From assembly GCF_018070565.1 (NCBI RefSeq), contig NZ_JAGPXL010000005.1, positions 186,001 through 250,000 on the forward strand: DNA of 64,000 nt, in the 5' to 3' direction. Source of the DNA: Streptomyces sp. B93. Its GTDB lineage: Bacteria > Actinomycetota > Actinomycetes > Streptomycetales > Streptomycetaceae. Under the pieces are notes generated by a model, which was not told the origin of the DNA, did no database searches, and saw only the letters and a program-made list of their open reading frames with translations. The translations under genes and the position numbers were made by a program. Positions 48,388-57,416 of this stretch are shown here, piece by piece. The stretch's first letter is position 1, and each line of letters starts with the position of its first letter.

Positions 48388-49500
48388 ATGCAGACGGAGC
48401 TGAGCAAGACACTCGGAGTCGAGCACGCCGTCTTCGGCTTCACGCCGTTCCCCGCCGTCGCCGCGGCCATCAGCCGGGCCGGGGGCTTCGGGGTGCTCGG
48501 CGCGGTCCGCTACACGGCCCCCGACGACCTCAAGCGCGACCTGGACTGGATCGAGGCCCACGTCGGGGGCAGGCCGTACGGCCTCGACGTGGTCATGCCC
48601 GCCAAGAAGGTCGAGGGCGTCACCGAGGCCGATGTCGAGGCGATGATCCCCGCCGAGCACCGGAAGTTCGTCACCGACACCCTCGCCAAGTACGGCGTTC
48701 CCGAACTCGCCGCGGGCGAGGCGTCCGGGTGGCGCATCACCGGCTGGATGGAACAGGTCGCCCGCACCCAGCTCGACGTCGCCTTCGACTACCCGATCCG
48801 CCTGCTCGCCAACGCCCTCGGCTCCCCGCCCGCCGACGTCGTCGACCGCGCCCACGGGCGGGACGTCCTGGTCGCCGCGCTCGCGGGCAGCGCCCGGCAC
48901 GCCCGCAAGCACCAGGAGGCGGGCATCGACATCGTCGTCGCGCAGGGCTACGAGGCGGGCGGCCACACCGGTCAGATCGCCACCATGGTCCTCACCCCCG
49001 AGGTCGTCGAGGCCGTCGCCCCGCTGCCCGTGCTGGCGGCAGGCGGCATCGGCAGCGGCGAACAGGCCGCCGCCGCGCTCGCCCTCGGTGCCCAGGGCGT
49101 CTGGCTGGGCTCGGTGTGGCTCACCACCACCGAGGCCGACCTCGCCTCGCCCGCACTGCGCCGCAAACTGCTCGCCGCGGGCTCCGGGGACACCGTCCGC
49201 TCCCGCGCCCTCACCGGCAAACCCGCGCGCCAGCTGCGTACCGAATGGACCGAGGCCTGGGACGACCCGGACGGCCCCGGCACGCTCCCCATGCCCTTGC
49301 AGGGGCTGCTGGTCGCCGAGGCGGTCTCCCGCATCCAGAAGCACGAGGTCGAACCGTTGCTCGGCACCCCCGTCGGCCAGATCGTCGGCCGGATGACCAG
49401 CACCCGAAGCGTCCAGGCCGTCCTCGACGACCTCACCCGGGGCTTCGAACGGGCCGTCGACCGCCTCGGCCGGATCGCCGGACGGGGGGAACCGGCATGA
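48388..49500 (+). CDS. Nitronate monooxygenase / 2-nitropropane dioxygenase-like flavoprotein
   Basis: The 370-residue TIM-barrel protein has VFGFTPFPAVAAAISRAGGFG, LDVVMPAKKVEG, VVAQGYEAGGHTGQIATMVL with the conserved histidine, and VLAAGGIGSGEQAAAALALGAQGVWLGS, the phosphate-binding glycine loop for FMN. Family members oxidise nitronates, but those beside FadD genes in actinobacteria are linked to fatty acid or sterol degradation. GGAGGAAACC precedes the ATG. Its stop overlaps the next FadD-type gene. Confidence 0.92.
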   Translation: MQTELSKTLGVEHAVFGFTPFPAVAAAISRAGGFGVLGAVRYTAPDDLKRDLDWIEAHVGGRPYGLDVVMPAKKVEGVTEADVEAMIPAEHRKFVTDTLAKYGVPELAAGEASGWRITGWMEQVARTQLDVAFDYPIRLLANALGSPPADVVDRAHGRDVLVAALAGSARHARKHQEAGIDIVVAQGYEAGGHTGQIATMVLTPEVVEAVAPLPVLAAGGIGSGEQAAAALALGAQGVWLGSVWLTTTEADLASPALRRKLLAAGSGDTVRSRALTGKPARQLRTEWTEAWDDPDGPGTLPMPLQGLLVAEAVSRIQKHEVEPLLGTPVGQIVGRMTSTRSVQAVLDDLTRGFERAVDRLGRIAGRGEPA

Positions 49501-49528
49501 CCACACCAGAGGGAACCGGCATGACCAC
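49481..49528 (+). repeat. Duplicated ribosome-binding site and start codon
   Basis: The element GGGAACCGGCATGACCACACC occurs around 49497 (first G differs in context) and again around 49521, 24 bases apart and in frame. Each has its own GGGAACC and ATG. Confidence 0.8.
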
Positions 49529-51071
49529 ACCCCCCACCGGCTTCTGGGCGCAGGCCACCGCAGACCCCGGCCGCACCGTCCTGATCGCCCCCGACGGCGA
49601 GGAGTGGACCGCAGGACGCCTGCACTCCGCCGCCAACCAGCTCGTCCACGGACTGCGCGCCGCGGGCCTCACCCGCGGTGACGCCTTCGCCGCCGTCCTC
49701 CCCAACGGCCCCGAGTTCCTCACCGCCTACCTGGCCGCCACCCAGGCCGGTCTCTACCTCGTACCCGTCAACCACCACCTCGTCGGCCCCGAGATCGCCT
49801 GGATCGTCGCCGACTCCGGCGCCAAGGTCCTGCTCGCGCACGAGCGGTTCGCCGACGCCGCCCGGCGGGCCGCCGACGAGGCGCGGCTGCCGACCGGCCA
49901 CCGGTACGTCATCGGTGCCGCCGAGGGCTTCCGGCCGTACCCCGAACTCCTCGCCGGGCAGCCCCAGTCGCCGCCCGCCGACCGCACCCTCGGCTGGGTG
50001 ATGAACTACACCTCCGGCACCACCGGCCGCCCGCGCGGCATCCGGCGCCCGCTGACCGGGAAGCTGCCCGAGGAGTCGTACCTCGGTGGATTCCTCGGCA
50101 TCTTCGGCATCCGGCCGTTCGACGGCAACGTCCACCTCGTCTGCTCGCCGCTCTACCACACGGCCGTCCTCCAGTTCGCGGGCGCCTCCCTGCACATCGG
50201 CCACCCCCTGGTGCTGATGGACAAGTGGACGCCCGAGGAGATGCTCCGCCTGATCGACACCCACCGCTGCACCCACACCCACATGGTGCCGACCCAGTTC
50301 CACCGCCTGCTCGCGCTGCCGCGGCGGGTGCGCGAGGCGTACGACGTGTCGTCGATGCGGCACGCCATTCACGGTGCCGCGCCCTGCCCCGACCATGTGA
50401 AACGAGCCATGATCGACTGGTGGGGCAGCTGTGTGGAGGAGTACTACGCGGCCAGCGAGGGCGGCGGCGCCTTCGCCACCGCCGAGGACTGGCTGAAGAA
50501 GCCCGGCACCGTCGGCAGGGCGTGGCCGATCAGCGAGATCGCGATCCTCGACGACGACGGCAACCGCCTGCCGCCCGGCCAACTCGGCACCGTCTACCTC
50601 AAGATGAACACCGGCGGCTTCGCCTACCACAAGGACGCGGACAAGACCCGCAGGAACCGCATCGGCGACTTCTTCACCGTCGGCGACCTCGGCCACCTCG
50701 ACGAGGACGGCTACCTCTTCCTGCGCGACCGCAAGATCGACATGATCATCTCCGGTGGTGTGAACATCTACCCGGCGGAGATCGAGTCCGCCCTGCTCGC
50801 CCACCCCGCCGTCGCCGACGCCGCCGCCTTCGGCGTCCCGCACGACGACTGGGGCGAGGAGGTCAAGGCGGTCGTCGAACCCGCCCCCGGCCAGGAGCCG
50901 GGCGACGCCCTCGCCGCCGCCCTCCTCGCCCACTGCGCCGAACGCCTCGCGGGCTACAAACGCCCGCGCAGCGTCGACTTCGTCACCGAGATGCCCCGCG
51001 ACCCCAACGGCAAGCTCTACAAGCGGCGGCTGCGGGACCCGTACTGGGAGGGCCGGTCCCGCCCGCTGTGA
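49497..51071 (+). CDS. FadD-type acyl-CoA synthetase 1
   Basis: The 524-residue adenylate-forming enzyme has MNYTSGTTGRPRGI (P-loop), YYAASEGGG (adenosine contact), FFTVGDLGHLDEDGYLFLRDR and the C-terminal lysine in DPNGKLYKRRL. It activates a carboxylic acid to acyl-AMP and then acyl-CoA. ATG 49497 overlaps the upstream stop (ATGA). A second in-frame ATG at 49521, with an identical leader, could give a 516-residue form. The sequence around FFTVGDL is closer to the sterol-type FadD17/FadD19 group of Mycobacterium than to typical long-chain enzymes; that is a judgement from memory. Confidence 0.92.
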   Translation: MTTPEGTGMTTPPTGFWAQATADPGRTVLIAPDGEEWTAGRLHSAANQLVHGLRAAGLTRGDAFAAVLPNGPEFLTAYLAATQAGLYLVPVNHHLVGPEIAWIVADSGAKVLLAHERFADAARRAADEARLPTGHRYVIGAAEGFRPYPELLAGQPQSPPADRTLGWVMNYTSGTTGRPRGIRRPLTGKLPEESYLGGFLGIFGIRPFDGNVHLVCSPLYHTAVLQFAGASLHIGHPLVLMDKWTPEEMLRLIDTHRCTHTHMVPTQFHRLLALPRRVREAYDVSSMRHAIHGAAPCPDHVKRAMIDWWGSCVEEYYAASEGGGAFATAEDWLKKPGTVGRAWPISEIAILDDDGNRLPPGQLGTVYLKMNTGGFAYHKDADKTRRNRIGDFFTVGDLGHLDEDGYLFLRDRKIDMIISGGVNIYPAEIESALLAHPAVADAAAFGVPHDDWGEEVKAVVEPAPGQEPGDALAAALLAHCAERLAGYKRPRSVDFVTEMPRDPNGKLYKRRLRDPYWEGRSRPL

Positions 51072-51077
51072 CCGCGC

Positions 51078-53486
51078 TCAGCGTTCACGCACCCTGACCA
51101 CCTCCAGCGCGGGCGACGACAGGATGTCCTTCTCGCAGAACCGGGAGGTCACCCACCGCTCGCCGGAGAACAGCCGCGTCTGGTCGCTGTGGTGGGCCGA
51201 GCCCGGGTCCGAGGACTGGGAGTACGACAGCAGGGTGCGGGCGACCGGGCAGCGGCCGCCGTCCCAGCCGACGGCCTGGATGTAGCTGGAGCCGGTCGTC
51301 ACCTCCGTGTAGCCGCCGTGCGCCGGGTCCCACACCGGCTCGATCTTGTTCCACACGCCCAGCGACTCGGTGCCGCCGGGCACCGGTATGCGCTCCCCGC
51401 CGCGTACGACGAACTGGTGCTCCCTGAGCCGGGAGTCCAGCGCGATGCCCGCCGCCCGCAGCTCGGCGACCGCGTCCGCGAGGGCCGTGGCGAACCCGGG
51501 CACGTCCGTGGCGAGCGTGTGCGGCGTGGCCACCGGGTCCGCCGCCGAGAACGGCGCCTTCCACAACTGGTCCGCGGGCACCCGCGCCGTCAGCTTCCGC
51601 CAGAACCGGTCGAACAGCAGCGCGCCCCGGCTGCCGGTGTCCATGGTCCGGTCCCAGGCCGCGATCACCGGGCAGGCCGCCGACACGTCGACCGCCGCCC
51701 CGTCGCTGCCGGTCGCGGTACCGCCGGGCAGCGCGGCACACGCCCGCGCCACGTCCCCGGCGGCCAGATCACCCGCGGGCGCCCGGTCCGCGAACTGCTG
51801 CCGCTGGAGGTCCCGTACGGTCAACCGGCCGCGCTCCGCCATCGCCGCCACGTCCTCGACCGCCCCGCGGGTGCGCATGCTGCGCGGCGTGCCGACGGTG
51901 CCGAACACCCGCTCGTACCCGGTCAGCGGCCGGTCCGCGTTGGCCAGCCAGGCGCTGTCGTTGGAGTTCTCCGCGTACGGCGCGTCCGTCAGCGTCGGCA
52001 TCCGCGCGGGCCCCATGATGCCCGGCTCCACGGCGTCCGGGTCCCGGCCCAGCGCGCAGTCGCTCCGGGAGCCGTCAAGGACCGCCACCCCGGACGCCGG
52101 GTAGGTGACCCGGCCCAGCGGCGTCGAACAGCGGTCCGCCAGCTCGTCGGTGATGCGGGGCAGCACCTGGGACTGGGTGAACAGGGTGTGGCCCCGGGAG
52201 TCCGCGGCGATCGTGTTCACCCACGGCAGGCCCTGGGTGCGCCGCAGCGCGGCCAGGACGTCCCTGGCGGAGCGGGCCTCGGAGAAGCCGAGCGCGGTGT
52301 CGGAGGCGCGCAGGTTGGTGGCGTTGGGGTCGTTCAGCGCGTAGGCCGTCGTGGTCGTCCACGGCAGCGGCAGCGCGGCGCCCAGCGAGGTGACCACCGG
52401 TCCGTACCGCGTCCACCACTGGGTGCGGGTCACCCGCTCCCCGCCCGCGACCGCCACCGTGACCGTCCGCTCGGTCATGCGCTCGGCCTTGCCGTCCACG
52501 AGGTAGACCGTCGGGTCGGCCGGGTCCAGCGTCAGCTGGTGCACGTTGAGGGGGACACCGGTGGCGACGGTGTGGCTCCACGCCACATGGGCGTTGTGGC
52601 CGATGGACACGGTCGCCGAGCCGAGCAGCGAGCCGCCCGCGACGTTCAGCCTGCCGGGGATGGTCTGCTGCGACTGCCAGAAGCGGCGCCCGCCCTGCCA
52701 CGGGTAGTGCGGGTTGCCGAGCAGCAGCCCCCGCCCGTTCGCGGTGGTGGCGCCGCTGAAGGCGACCGCGTTGGAGCCCATGTCGGCGTCGGAGGCGAAC
52801 AGTTCACGGGCGGCACGGGCGGTGTCGGCGGCGTCCGGGGGAGCCGGAGCCGTCGCGGCGGACGTGGGCGGCTGCGCGGCGGTGATGCCGTCCACGGCCC
52901 GCCCCTGACCGCCGAGCACGGCGAGCGCGTACCCACGCACGGCCACGTCCAGGGCGGTCACCGGGCGCACCCAGCCGGCGCCCGCGCAGGCCGGGTCGGT
53001 GACCCGGTTCTGCCGCAGCCAGGCGTTGTACCCGGCGGCGAAGCCCCGCATCAGCTCCTTCGCCTCCCGGCTCGGCCCGGCCGGTGCCGGCCTGGCGAGC
53101 AGCTTCTCCACGGTGCCCGCCTCCCGCACACCCCGGAAGAACAGGTCGCTGGAGAGGTTCCGGGAGGCCGAGGAGAGCGAGAAGTCGGGCGCGGCGTCCG
53201 GCCCGAAGTACCGGGAGCGTTCACCGCGCACGGTCACGAAACCGTCGGCGAGCACACACACCTGGTCGGCGGCCTGCGCCCACCCGGTGCCGAAGCCGAG
53301 GTCGGCGTGGCTGCGCGCGACGATGTGCGGAATGCCGTACTCGGTGTAGCGGATGACGGCGGACAGACCGCCGTGCGAGGGACGTTCCTGGCGGCCCTGC
53401 CGCTCGGCGGCGGCCGCGGGCAGCGCGGTCACGGCCGTGAGCAGGGCGACGGCCGTGACGGCGAGCCGTCTCAGGCGGGTGCGCAT
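51078..53486 (-). CDS. Secreted penicillin acylase family amidohydrolase
   Basis: The 802-residue precursor has a Sec signal (AVTAVALLTAVTALPAAAAE). It is then a Ntn-hydrolase of the penicillin G acylase/aculeacin/AHL acylase family. The alpha-beta junction is DMGSNAVAF, the nucleophile S238 becoming the N-terminus of the beta chain after self-cleavage. Other marks are NPHYPW, GHNAHVAWSHT, the Asn in ENSNDSAWLAN, and GGERIPVPGGTESLG at the C-terminus. GGAGG precedes ATG 53486. It likely cleaves an acyl amide such as a lipopeptide tail, homoserine lactone or beta-lactam side chain. It is divergent from a FadD gene, which could use the freed acid. Confidence 0.92.
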   Translation of the reverse strand: MRTRLRRLAVTAVALLTAVTALPAAAAERQGRQERPSHGGLSAVIRYTEYGIPHIVARSHADLGFGTGWAQAADQVCVLADGFVTVRGERSRYFGPDAAPDFSLSSASRNLSSDLFFRGVREAGTVEKLLARPAPAGPSREAKELMRGFAAGYNAWLRQNRVTDPACAGAGWVRPVTALDVAVRGYALAVLGGQGRAVDGITAAQPPTSAATAPAPPDAADTARAARELFASDADMGSNAVAFSGATTANGRGLLLGNPHYPWQGGRRFWQSQQTIPGRLNVAGGSLLGSATVSIGHNAHVAWSHTVATGVPLNVHQLTLDPADPTVYLVDGKAERMTERTVTVAVAGGERVTRTQWWTRYGPVVTSLGAALPLPWTTTTAYALNDPNATNLRASDTALGFSEARSARDVLAALRRTQGLPWVNTIAADSRGHTLFTQSQVLPRITDELADRCSTPLGRVTYPASGVAVLDGSRSDCALGRDPDAVEPGIMGPARMPTLTDAPYAENSNDSAWLANADRPLTGYERVFGTVGTPRSMRTRGAVEDVAAMAERGRLTVRDLQRQQFADRAPAGDLAAGDVARACAALPGGTATGSDGAAVDVSAACPVIAAWDRTMDTGSRGALLFDRFWRKLTARVPADQLWKAPFSAADPVATPHTLATDVPGFATALADAVAELRAAGIALDSRLREHQFVVRGGERIPVPGGTESLGVWNKIEPVWDPAHGGYTEVTTGSSYIQAVGWDGGRCPVARTLLSYSQSSDPGSAHHSDQTRLFSGERWVTSRFCEKDILSSPALEVVRVRER

Positions 53487-53597
53487 CGTGCCTCCCAACG
53501 TCGTCGGGGGAAGGAGCGGTTGAGCGTACCAGCGGGTATGTCCCTTGGCGGGGCGCGGTATTGACCTCCTCGACCCGTGAACCGAGGATCGGATGCC

Positions 53598-55094
53598 ATG
53601 ACGCCCCGACACGGCAGCACGGTCGACGGGGTGCTGCGGCGCAGCGCCCGCCGCACCCCGGCACGCGTCGCGGTCGCCTACCGCGACCGCTCCTGGACCT
53701 ACGACGAACTCGACACGGCGGTCTCCCGCGCCGCGACCGTCCTCCTCGACCAGGGCCTCGCACCCGGCGACCGCGTCGCCGCCTACGGCCACAACTCCGA
53801 CGCCTACCTCATCGCCTTCCTCGCCTGCGCCCGCGCGGGCCTGGTGCACGTCCCCGTCAACCAGAACCTCACCGGCGACGACCTCGCCTACCTCGTCGGC
53901 CAGTCGGGCAGCACCCTCGTCCTCGCCGACCCCGACCTGGCCGCGCGCCTCCCGGACGGCACCCGGGCGCTGCCCCTGCGGGACACCGACGACTCCCTGC
54001 TCGCTCGACTGGCCACCACCACGCCGTACGACGGACCCGAACCGCGCACCGAGGACCTGGTGCAGCTGCTCTACACGTCCGGCACGACCGCCCTGCCCAA
54101 GGGCGCGATGATGACGCACCGCGCGCTGGTGCACGCCTACCTCAGCGCCATCACCGCCCTCGACCTCAGCGCGGGCGACCTGCCCGTGCACGCGCTGCCG
54201 CTCTACCACGCCGCCCAGACGCACGTGTTCCTGATGCCGTACCTGGCGGTCGGGGCGACCAACGTCATCCTCGACGCACCCGACGGCGACCGGCTCTTCG
54301 ACCTGATCGAGACGGGCCGCGCGGACAGCGTCTTCGCCCCGCCCACCGTCTGGATCGGCCTGGCCAACCGCCCCGACTTCGCCACCCGGGACCTCAGCGG
54401 CCTGCGCAAGGCCTACTACGGGGCGTCGATTATGCCGGTGCCCGTCCTGGAACGGCTCCGCGAACGGCTGCCGGACCTCGCCTTCTACAACTGCTTCGGA
54501 CAGAGCGAGATCGGCCCCCTGGCCACCGTCCTCGGACCGGACGAGCACGAGGGCCGCCTCGGCTCCTGCGGCCGGCCCGTCCTCTTCGTCGACGCGCGGG
54601 TCGTGGACGACAAGGGCATCGACGTGCCCGACGGCACCCCGGGCGAGGTCGTCTACCGCTCCCCGCAACTGTGCGAGGGCTACTGGGACAAGCCCGAGGA
54701 GACCGCCGAGGCGTTCCGGGACGGCTGGTTCCGCTCCGGCGACCTGGCCGTCCGCGACGCCGACGGCTACTTCACCATCGTCGACCGTGTGAAGGACGTC
54801 ATCAACTCCGGGGGCGTCCTGGTCGCCTCACGCCAGGTCGAGGACGCCCTCTACACCCATGACGCCGTCGCCGAGGCCGCCGTGGTCGGCCTGCCCGACG
54901 ACAAGTGGATCGAGGCGGTGACCGCCGTCGTCGTCCCCCGCGGCGAGGTCACCGAGGCGGAGCTGATCGCCCACGCCCGGGAACGGCTGGCCGCCTTCAA
55001 AGCGCCGAAACGGGTGGTGTTCGTGACCGAACTGCCGCGCAACGCCAGCGGCAAGATCCTCAAGCGGGAACTGCGGGACCGGCTGGCCGGTTAG
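53598..55094 (+). CDS. FadD-type acyl-CoA synthetase 2
   Basis: The 498-residue enzyme has LLYTSGTTALPKGAMMTH (P-loop), FYNCFGQSEIGPLA, GWFRSGDLAVRDADGYFTIVDR and C-terminal NASGKILKRELRD, a full set of acyl-CoA synthetase motifs. ATG 53598 with GAGGATCGG upstream is preferred; an ATG at 53577 would add seven residues. Divergent from the secreted penicillin-acylase gene across 111 bases, which suggests that freed fatty or aryl acids are activated here. Confidence 0.92.
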   Translation: MTPRHGSTVDGVLRRSARRTPARVAVAYRDRSWTYDELDTAVSRAATVLLDQGLAPGDRVAAYGHNSDAYLIAFLACARAGLVHVPVNQNLTGDDLAYLVGQSGSTLVLADPDLAARLPDGTRALPLRDTDDSLLARLATTTPYDGPEPRTEDLVQLLYTSGTTALPKGAMMTHRALVHAYLSAITALDLSAGDLPVHALPLYHAAQTHVFLMPYLAVGATNVILDAPDGDRLFDLIETGRADSVFAPPTVWIGLANRPDFATRDLSGLRKAYYGASIMPVPVLERLRERLPDLAFYNCFGQSEIGPLATVLGPDEHEGRLGSCGRPVLFVDARVVDDKGIDVPDGTPGEVVYRSPQLCEGYWDKPEETAEAFRDGWFRSGDLAVRDADGYFTIVDRVKDVINSGGVLVASRQVEDALYTHDAVAEAAVVGLPDDKWIEAVTAVVVPRGEVTEAELIAHARERLAAFKAPKRVVFVTELPRNASGKILKRELRDRLAG

Positions 55095-55142
55095 CGTGTG
55101 GCTCCGGGTGCCGGGGGCCGACGAGGAAGGCGGGTACGGCGG

Positions 55143-56393
55143 TTGAGCGACGAACTGCTGACCGCGACGGGGGTGCGGCAGGCGGTGTCCGTGGTGCTGC
55201 CGCTGGTGCTGGAGGCCGAACCGGACTGGCCGCGCGGCCCGTTGCCGTTCGGCCCCGAGGGCGCCCCGTGGGACGCGGAGCGGCGGGGCGGCTACTTCGC
55301 GCCCGGACCGGCGCGCGCCCTCTACGGCGGCCGGTGGCACCGATCGGTGTCCGTCACCGAGGGCCCGCTCACCCTGGTGGGCCTGGAGGTCCTGAGGGTG
55401 GCGACGCCCAAGGAGCCCCGACGGGCGCTCGGCGTCCTGCACTTCGACGTCCGCGGTCCGGGGCTGCTCGCCGTGCTGCGGGCCATCGGGCGCCGCCCCC
55501 GCGCCCTGCCCGACCCGCTGACCGGAGCCCTTGACCCGGCCGTGCTGTTCGCCGGGGTGGCCGACACCGCGCCGCCGCGCGCACCGTTCGCGCTGGCCCG
55601 CCCGTACACCGTGGCGTTCCTCACCCCCGGGGAGCGGCACACCGCCGTACTCCGGGCCGAGGGGCGGCTGCCCGCCGCGGCGGACGGCTGGCTGCACGCC
55701 CTGGCCGCGCGGGCGACGGAGCGGGACAACCCCCCGACACCGGAGCGCCTGGAGCGCGTCGCCGCCGAGGCGGTGCGGATCTCCGCCGACTGGAGCGCCC
55801 TGGTCGGCCGTCACGGCGCGGCCTTCCTCGGGCACCGGTCCGACAGCGGGGACGGCGACTTCTACGCGTTCGCGCTGGAACTGGCACGGACCGTGCACCT
55901 GGACGCGCTGCTGTTCGGCATGGTCCAGCGCGACCACCTCGACGCGCTGGGCGACGAACTCTCCACCCTCTTCGCCGACTCCACCGGCCTGGCGCGGCGC
56001 GTCTCCGCGCTGGAGCGGCACATCACCGTCTTCCGCAGCACCTACTGGCGGCGGCACCAGACCGTGCACGGCCCCGCCGACGGCCTGCTGCGGGCCTTCC
56101 AGACACAGCACCGGCTGCCGGAGCTGTTCGCGGACGTGCTGGCCGAGGCGGCCGACTACGGCCGGATCGTGCAGACCCGGGACAACCAGCAGATCGCCGG
56201 TGCGCTGGGCGTCCTGACGATTCTCGGCCTGCCGCTGGGCACCGCGCTCTCCGTGCTCCAGGTGCTGGGCGACGACGACGTCGGGCACCTGCTGATCGCC
56301 CTCGGCGCCGCCTGCGCCGCCACGGCGGCCGCGCTGACCACCCGCTACGGACGCCTCGTCCTGGCGTCACTGCGGTCGGGCCCGCGGCCCTGA
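55143..56393 (+). CDS. Protein of unknown function with two C-terminal membrane helices (CorA-like topology)
   Basis: This ~416-residue protein begins at a TTG (55143) reading LSDELLTATGVRQAVS; a GTG at 55098 would add a basic 15-residue leader. Residues 1-250 have beta/alpha composition with no motif I know. Next come long helices (LARRVSALERHITVFRSTYWRRH). At the C-terminus lie two hydrophobic segments (ALGVLTILGLPLGTALSVLQ and LLIALGAACAATAAALT). The layout, with long helices before two membrane helices, resembles CorA ion channels, but the GMN loop is absent. It starts 48 bases after fadD. Function unknown. Confidence 0.7.
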   Translation: MSDELLTATGVRQAVSVVLPLVLEAEPDWPRGPLPFGPEGAPWDAERRGGYFAPGPARALYGGRWHRSVSVTEGPLTLVGLEVLRVATPKEPRRALGVLHFDVRGPGLLAVLRAIGRRPRALPDPLTGALDPAVLFAGVADTAPPRAPFALARPYTVAFLTPGERHTAVLRAEGRLPAAADGWLHALAARATERDNPPTPERLERVAAEAVRISADWSALVGRHGAAFLGHRSDSGDGDFYAFALELARTVHLDALLFGMVQRDHLDALGDELSTLFADSTGLARRVSALERHITVFRSTYWRRHQTVHGPADGLLRAFQTQHRLPELFADVLAEAADYGRIVQTRDNQQIAGALGVLTILGLPLGTALSVLQVLGDDDVGHLLIALGAACAATAAALTTRYGRLVLASLRSGPRP

Positions 56394-56569
56394 TGCCGCG
56401 TACCCGTACACCACATGCACCGCGTCCCCGTACCGCCCGCCGCCCGGATGGACCAGGCTCCCGCGCCCCGGCATGGCGTGCCGTCCGGTGCGCCGTCCGT
56501 GCCACGCCGGTGAGGGGCCAACGGCTGCTCATCCGGTGGGACAGGGCTGTGTCGCGGTGCCGTGGCCCG

Positions 56570-57352
56570 TCAGGAGGACCGTGCGGCTGCGATCATCTCG
56601 ACCGTCGCGGCGAACTCGATCGCCAGGTGCAGCTTGTGCCCGTCGACCAGTTCCGTCGGCGTCTTCGCGGGGAACAGCGCGCAGAGCTTGACGAGGAGGC
56701 CGTTGGGCAAGGGCTTGCACTGGTGGTAGGCGATGATGTCGATCGGGGTGTCATCGCTGGTCAGCCGCACGTGTCCGGACAGGAGCAGCTGGAAACCGTC
56801 GTCGAGGCCGAAGGGTGCCGGGAGGGCCGGGTCGACGGCGACCAGCACATCGGTCGGGGGGCCGTGCATACCGAACGTCTCCATGGCATAGGCGGCCCCG
56901 GGCCGTTCCGGGCAGAAGAAGAAGTGATCGGGATTGGCCGCCACGACCAACTTCTGGAGTTCGTCGAAATCGGTCACGTGGGCACGGAATTCGTCCAGGG
57001 TCACCCCGGTCACCGTGAGTTCGGCGCGCGCCTCGCGTAACGGCTGTCCGGCGGAGGCGGTGTTCCAGTCCTTCCACATCCGGTCCGACGCCCGCAGCGG
57101 CTCCGCGAAGAGCTCGCGCAGTCCCTGCGGGCCGTACGCCAAGGTCGTCGCCACGTTGATGTCATGTGCGTCCCTGGCGCTGAGGCAGTCGATCTCGTCG
57201 TCGGACAGCGGTTCGCCGTGGTGCTCGATGTGCGCGCCGAGCCGCTTCATCTGGTGGAGCACGTGCAGATCCCGGACATAGCGCAGCCTGTCGAGTTGCT
57301 CGGGGGAGTAGGGCTGGCCGTCGATGGTGCAGTCGATGGCGATGTCGCTCAT
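56570..57352 (-). CDS. Hypothetical protein with TTA codon
   Basis: The 260-residue soluble protein has no motif I recognise. It begins MSDIAIDCTIDGQPYSPEQL, with a middle section RYVRDLHVLHQMKRLGAHIEHHGEPLSDDEID and a beta-rich C-terminal third (FQLLLSGHVRLTSDDTPIDI). Codon bias and GC look normal though slightly less extreme than its neighbours. An in-frame TTA (57040-57038) suggests bldA-dependent translation. It lies 64 bases downstream of the aldo/keto reductase in the same direction. Function unknown. Confidence 0.78.
   Translation of the reverse strand: MSDIAIDCTIDGQPYSPEQLDRLRYVRDLHVLHQMKRLGAHIEHHGEPLSDDEIDCLSARDAHDINVATTLAYGPQGLRELFAEPLRASDRMWKDWNTASAGQPLREARAELTVTGVTLDEFRAHVTDFDELQKLVVAANPDHFFFCPERPGAAYAMETFGMHGPPTDVLVAVDPALPAPFGLDDGFQLLLSGHVRLTSDDTPIDIIAYHQCKPLPNGLLVKLCALFPAKTPTELVDGHKLHLAIEFAATVEMIAAARSS
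57038..57040 (-). other. TTA leucine codon (bldA dependence)
   Basis: In-frame TTA (codon 105) within QPLREARA of the hypothetical protein. Confidence 0.85.
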
Positions 57353-57416
57353 GAGGAGACCTTTCTGAAGAGACCTTTCCGGTGCGGCGCCCGGCAGCAC
57401 CGAGCGCCGCGGAGCG

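Noticed and set aside
51189..53564. A 791-residue plus-strand frame inside the penicillin acylase gene
   Set aside because: The acylase has a signal peptide, nucleophile motif and RBS; the opposite frame has none of these.
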